Shown in pieces: positions 5,251 through 7,147 of a DNA stretch of 7,147 nt; position 1 is the first letter of the stretch; each line of letters begins with the position of its first letter. The translations under genes and the position numbers were made by a program. Below the pieces are notes generated by a model. It searched no databases and was not told the origin of the DNA. It was given only the letters and a program-made list of their open reading frames with translations. Origin of the DNA: Bacteroidales bacterium. Lineage in GTDB: Bacteria > Bacteroidota > Bacteroidia > Bacteroidales > Paludibacteraceae. The stretch spans positions 1 to 7,147 of the forward strand of contig CAAGDU010000006.1 in the NCBI GenBank assembly GCA_900768725.1, given 5' to 3'.

Positions 5251-6479
5251 TTCGTTGCGCTTAACAAGTTGATATACTTCTGTTTCTCCTCTTGCGGGAT
5301 GGAGGTGTTTACTACCGCAGCAGAGAGGTAGTGTGTCAGTTGATTAGCGTGCAAAGTATCGCGGTCTTCTTTGTAAGACTTCACTATCGGTGCAAGCATA
5401 ACCATGTAGTTGAGTTGGATACGCTCGCTGCCTTTCCATTGCTCCTCGCAGACGAACTTCGGCTCCATGAGGTATTGGAATGCATATCGCTCCTCCACAT
5501 TCCGTTTGGCAACAGCCACATTATCATACGGGTGCGTGCTGTAGCGAAAGACCAGTCCTTCGTTGTAAAGGTTCTTTTTGAACGATGCCGTATCGGGAAA
5601 ACTGCCATCAGGGAAGAAGTAGGTCGGGCGTTTGCTGTTGTGGATGATATGCTCCAGCACATCTTGCAGATAGCCATCCACGCCGCCCTCCGCGGACGAA
5701 TAGTCTTTCTCCGTCTCCATATCGCTAATCCCCAACCTTTGGCACAGTGCCTTGCGGAATGCCTCAATATATAGGAAAGAGACAGGAACTATCACTTTGT
5801 CGGTGTGCACTCCAAGTGCCTCTTGCAACACAAGCGCAGTGTAAGCGGGCACATCTCCATTCACAAAATAAATGGCATTTTCCTCCATGCCCTGCAGCGA
5901 GTTGTGCGTATAGCGGAGCAGATATGAGGGATAGGCATTGGTCGCATAGAGTCGCTGTACCAAGCCATGGAACTGCCGATAGTCCTCGCTGTTGTGGTCG
6001 GTCATCGACTTCCCCGTCCTCCAAAGGTAGGATAGCAGCATCTCTACATCTTTGCGGCACATGTTCTCCGGCATTAAGCGTAGTGCCTGCTCCGCATAGC
6101 GGACGGGCTCACCATCGTACTGCTCCACCTCGGTCATGTACATACAGAGATTATAAACGAAGGAATTGGGAATATGCAGCGCCATTTGTTCAAGGATAGC
6201 CTGCTTACGCGCCGTAAGCCCATAGGAGCCGGTCAACATATCCACATATCGCGCCGCCTCAAACGCCTGCTGCCACGCGTGCTCATCGTCGGGGGATAGG
6301 GCGGCTTGCTGCTGCCACAAGCGTTGTTGCGTCTCATACCACGCCACATCATGTTCATCCACAATGATACCGCGTATCTCCTGCGGTTTCTGTTTCTCTT
6401 GTGCGTTGAATGCCCATACTGAGCCTATGCAGCCGACTGCTAACAGCACGATGGCAATACTAAACATTTTCTTTTTCAT
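5247..6479 (-). CDS. Secreted protein of unknown function, first gene of ECF sigma operon
   Basis: The 410-residue product starts with a signal peptide: KKK, a hydrophobic run to about residue 22, and probable cleavage at VWA/F (23/24), so it acts outside the cytoplasm. A Cys at 17 does not sit in a good lipobox. Residues about 55-150 are helical and TPR-like (AWQQAFEAARYVDML, VRYAEQALRLMPEN). The second half contains AIYFVNGDVPAYTALVLQEA (202-221), then RPTYFFPDG (284-292) and LYNEGLVFRYS (304-314). From memory these resemble the soluble C-terminal part of the Bacteroidetes DUF2723 membrane proteins (NGDNDTFP...LQEVEG, then EGLAYR), without their membrane part. I know no biochemical role. 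Its stop overlaps the sigma-factor start by 4 bp, so it is the first gene of the operon. No consensus primary promoter is visible in the 106 bp upstream; the operon may be autoregulated by its own sigma or read from upstream. Confidence 0.85.
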   Translation of the reverse strand: MKKKMFSIAIVLLAVGCIGSVWAFNAQEKQKPQEIRGIIVDEHDVAWYETQQRLWQQQAALSPDDEHAWQQAFEAARYVDMLTGSYGLTARKQAILEQMALHIPNSFVYNLCMYMTEVEQYDGEPVRYAEQALRLMPENMCRKDVEMLLSYLWRTGKSMTDHNSEDYRQFHGLVQRLYATNAYPSYLLRYTHNSLQGMEENAIYFVNGDVPAYTALVLQEALGVHTDKVIVPVSFLYIEAFRKALCQRLGISDMETEKDYSSAEGGVDGYLQDVLEHIIHNSKRPTYFFPDGSFPDTASFKKNLYNEGLVFRYSTHPYDNVAVAKRNVEERYAFQYLMEPKFVCEEQWKGSERIQLNYMVMLAPIVKSYKEDRDTLHANQLTHYLSAAVVNTSIPQEEKQKYINLLSATK

Positions 6480-6585
6480 ACTTCAATGTATTGATAGGGT
6501 AATTTACTTTTGTGAGTGCGCTCTCATTACCGCATACACCGAAGCGAGACAATCGTTCAGTAGGCTGGGCAGATTTTTCCGATGG
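6480..6585. other. Spacer upstream of the ECF operon
   Basis: These 106 bp separate the acetyltransferase stop from the start of the secreted-protein gene. I found no TAnnTTTG element on the minus strand, unlike the three other promoter regions here. An ECF-type promoter could be present, but its consensus is unknown to me, so none is marked. Confidence 0.4.
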
Positions 6586-6840
6586 TTATGATTGTTTCTT
6601 GGTTTTGGTCTCCATGTACTTGGCGGCAAAGGAGCATACGGGGCGGATAGTGAGGTGCTGTTGCTCGGCATACTCCAGCGCCGCCTCCATCAGGAGTGAG
6701 CCGATGCCCCGCCCGCTTTGATAAGCATAGGTATGGAGAATGACCATCTCCGTATCCGTCTGCTCAAATTCCAATTTGCCGACCAACGCGTCCGCCTCCA
6801 GAGCGAGCACTTGGCTGTTCTCTACATGCGTTGTAATCAT
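6586..6840 (-). CDS. Small GNAT-fold N-acetyltransferase (Acetyltransf_CG/YjdJ type)
   Basis: This very small GCN5-related protein has its acetyl-CoA binding motif at YQSGRGIGSLLMEAALEYAE, preceded by the beta-strand MVILHTYA. The C-terminal IRPVCSFAAKYME is the hallmark of the minimal, about 90-residue GNAT subgroup (Pfam Acetyltransf_CG), where the Cys sits near the active site. The substrate is unknown for most members. I chose the ATG at 6840, giving 84 residues. The frame continues upstream to a TTG at 6888, which would add 16 residues (ESPFFQYFETQIKPN after the initiator) that do not look like the family. It lies on the same strand as the ECF operon, 106 bp upstream of it, and could be cotranscribed, though nothing suggests a shared function. 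Confidence 0.85.
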   Translation of the reverse strand: MITTHVENSQVLALEADALVGKLEFEQTDTEMVILHTYAYQSGRGIGSLLMEAALEYAEQQHLTIRPVCSFAAKYMETKTKKQS

Positions 6841-6990
6841 ATTCGGTTTGATTTGGGTTTCGAAGTATTGAAAAAATGGGCTCTCCAACTTGATTAACTA
6901 TTTAAAACAAGTCAAGATAATTTCGGCTGTGGATGAGTTCGCTTGATGTGCATTGTAATGGACTCATTTACTCTGTGTTGTATCAGTGGC

Positions 6991-7147
6991 TTAAAACGTG
7001 CACAAAATGCGGACGAGGTCTATCCGCTCGCCCGCATGGTCGGCAGCGGGCGAGGGGAAACCTGCGTGGATTTCCTGCACAAACTCAAGAAGCAACGCCT
7101 CTTGGTCGGCTTGGGTGAGGGAGTTGATACGGGGCATAAGATAGACA
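6991..7147 (-). CDS. C-terminal end of an open frame with a UmuD-like stretch (partial, possibly a pseudogene)
   Basis: A minus-strand frame enters from the right edge and ends at TAA 6991-6993 after 51 residues (VYLMPRINSLTQADQ at the visible start). Residues 29-44, GFPSPAADHAGERIDL, closely match the segment around and after the UmuD self-cleavage site (E. coli C/GFPSPAADYVEQRIDL, from memory). In UmuD about 100 more residues follow, including the catalytic Ser and Lys. Here the frame stops seven residues later, and neither alternative frame restores the homology. The upstream part does not look like UmuD. It may be a UmuD remnant joined to another sequence by rearrangement, or an unrelated protein that ends here. 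An internal ATG (MPRINSL) could start a short 48-residue product. Confidence 0.45.
   Translation of the reverse strand, partial: VYLMPRINSLTQADQEALLLEFVQEIHAGFPSPAADHAGERIDLVRILCTF

Noticed and set aside
6841..6888. Upstream extension of the acetyltransferase to a TTG start
   Set aside because: The extra 16 residues do not resemble the minimal GNAT family, and an ATG at 6840 gives the normal length.
6933..7118. Plus-strand frame of 61 codons at the right edge
   Set aside because: It overlaps antisense to the UmuD-like frame, is rich in Arg and Gly, and shows no domain.

Overview
The window looks like a chromosomal piece of a fairly G+C-rich member of the Bacteroidales (Prevotella/Bacteroides-like; genus not determinable here). 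The evidence is three close matches to the Bacteroidetes primary-sigma promoter (-33 TTTG, 20-bp spacer, -7 TAnnTTTG), little Shine-Dalgarno signal at the starts, a large lipoprotein of a type I associate with Bacteroidales, and AT-rich micro-repeats in the spacers.

Layout. Bases 1-1166 (minus) hold the N-terminal 388 codons of a large lipoprotein that I relate, from memory, to gluzincin-like Bacteroidales peptidases; it runs off the left edge. Upstream is panB (1295-2110, minus), for pantothenate/CoA synthesis, with all expected active-site residues. A 268-bp spacer carries a perfect 17-bp inverted repeat whose arms each contain a Bacteroidetes promoter: one fires left into panB, the other right towards a FecCD-type ABC permease (2379-3356, plus). 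The permease leader also contains an 18-bp GC palindrome flanked by a 16-bp direct repeat, a 7-mer tandem repeat and an AT-rich repeat. The permease has no ATPase or binding-protein gene beside it.

Next comes an AT-richer island with its own promoter: a HEPN gene (3491-3904) overlapping a minimal nucleotidyltransferase gene (3865-4182), the layout of a HEPN/MNT toxin-antitoxin or defence pair. A strong 13-bp stem-loop (4225-4256) separates it from a convergent minus-strand operon.

That operon, in transcription order, encodes a secreted 410-residue protein of unknown function (6479-5247), an ECF sigma factor (5250-4678) and a 136-residue single-pass membrane protein (4685-4275). The genes overlap by 4 and 8 bp, so translation is probably coupled. 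A plausible reading is an envelope-signalling unit in which the last gene is an unrecognised anti-sigma factor and the first an envelope sensor or effector. This is the best candidate here for an under-described system. Upstream on the same strand are a small GNAT-fold acetyltransferase (6586-6840) and, at the right edge, the end of an open frame (6991-7147) with a UmuD-like stretch (GFPSPAAD...RIDL) that stops abruptly, possibly a broken SOS mutagenesis gene.
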